A DNA stretch of 64,000 nt from Microbulbifer elongatus (GTDB lineage Bacteria > Pseudomonadota > Gammaproteobacteria > Pseudomonadales > Cellvibrionaceae). The first letter of the stretch is position 1. Every line of letters begins with the position of its first letter. The stretch covers positions 124,001-188,000 of the forward strand of contig NZ_JAIVKJ010000005.1 of the NCBI RefSeq assembly GCF_020524885.1, written 5' to 3'. A program made the translations under genes and the position numbers. Of the stretch, positions 63,873 to 64,000 are shown piece by piece. A model generated the notes under the pieces. The model made no database searches and was not told the origin of the DNA. It saw only the letters and a program-made list of their open reading frames with translations.

Positions 63873-64000
63873 TCAGAGAAGCGCGTCCAGTTTCTCTTTC
63901 AGGATCTTGTTGATCATCTGCGGATTCGCCTGTCCCTTGGAGGCCTTCATGATCTGGCCTACAAAGAAGCCCATCATCTTGGGGCGTTTGTCCGGATCGG
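63873..64000 (-). CDS. gatB: Aspartyl/glutamyl-tRNA amidotransferase subunit B, C-terminus
   Basis: The last 41 residues are present: [20 protein letters not shown], then [21 protein letters not shown] and a TGA stop at 63875-63873. This is the YqeY-like GatB tail. GatB acts with GatA and GatC to amidate Glu-tRNA(Gln) and/or Asp-tRNA(Asn). The rest lies beyond the right edge. Confidence 0.93.
   Translation of the reverse strand, partial: DPDKRPKMMGFFVGQIMKASKGQANPQMINKILKEKLDALL

Overview
This window is chromosomal DNA of a GC-rich marine-type gammaproteobacterium. The gene orders tol-pal-queE-queC-tRNA-Lys-nadA, ychF-pth-rplY-prs-tRNA-Gln-ispE-lolB and hemA-prfA-prmC, the LacI-controlled GlcNAc locus, and the TonB-receptor/tryptophan-halogenase/SapC cluster point to the Cellvibrionales, most plausibly Microbulbifer or a close relative. 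That placement is inferred from gene content, not from a database search.

Layout. 1-5033: tail of ybgC, then tolQRAB-pal-cpoB (cell-envelope Tol-Pal system), closed by a terminator. 5092-8276: queuosine genes queE and queC, two identical tRNA-Lys genes, and nadA. 8294-16551: an M48 chaperone-protease, a TusA-like protein, an AI-2E/PerM permease, purC, a PF12897 aminotransferase, a DUF6279 lipoprotein and a PstS-OmpA fusion. 16552-21809: GlcNAc operon nagK-nagB(II)-nagA-nagP. 21878-22924: a LacI-family repressor (NagR-like). 23202-32683: a seven-gene central-carbon unit pgi-edd-zwf-pgl-eda-gap-pyk. 32926-40602: tandem NagR-like operators, a TonB-dependent receptor, and two halogenase/SapC pairs. 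40684-43094: TauE/SafE permease, tRNA-Gln, tRNA-Met and an EamA permease. 43234-50926 (minus strand): ychF, pth, rplY, prs, a second tRNA-Gln, ispE, lolB and a TPR protein. 51412-54649: hemA-prfA-prmC. 54743-64000: CDF metal exporter, AspA/AstE-like zinc hydrolase, MATE exporter, HvfX/DoxX-like protein, RhlB-like helicase, PPK2, CysZ, a PA4642-family protein, and the 3' end of gatB.

How the genes work together. GlcNAc or chitin fragments would cross the outer membrane through the TonB receptor and the inner membrane through NagP. NagK, NagA and NagB-II then make fructose-6-phosphate, Pgi running in reverse gives glucose-6-phosphate, and the adjacent Entner-Doudoroff operon carries it to pyruvate. 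Four near-palindromes fitting the pattern ATGACA-RCGY-TGTCAT lie in front of exactly these three units (16874, 23202, 32926, 32950), so one LacI repressor probably ties them together. HexR-like palindromes before and inside pgi suggest a second layer of control.

Most unusual material. (1) The TonB receptor/halogenase/SapC cluster, whose chemistry and substrate are unknown. (2) Two oppositely oriented multi-hairpin elements at 63535-63828, whose stems differ in sequence but still pair, while the loop AGGGAC is kept. (3) A duplicated tRNA-Gln 3' end split by a 49-bp insertion at 47120-47194. No CRISPR array, prophage or insertion sequence was seen.
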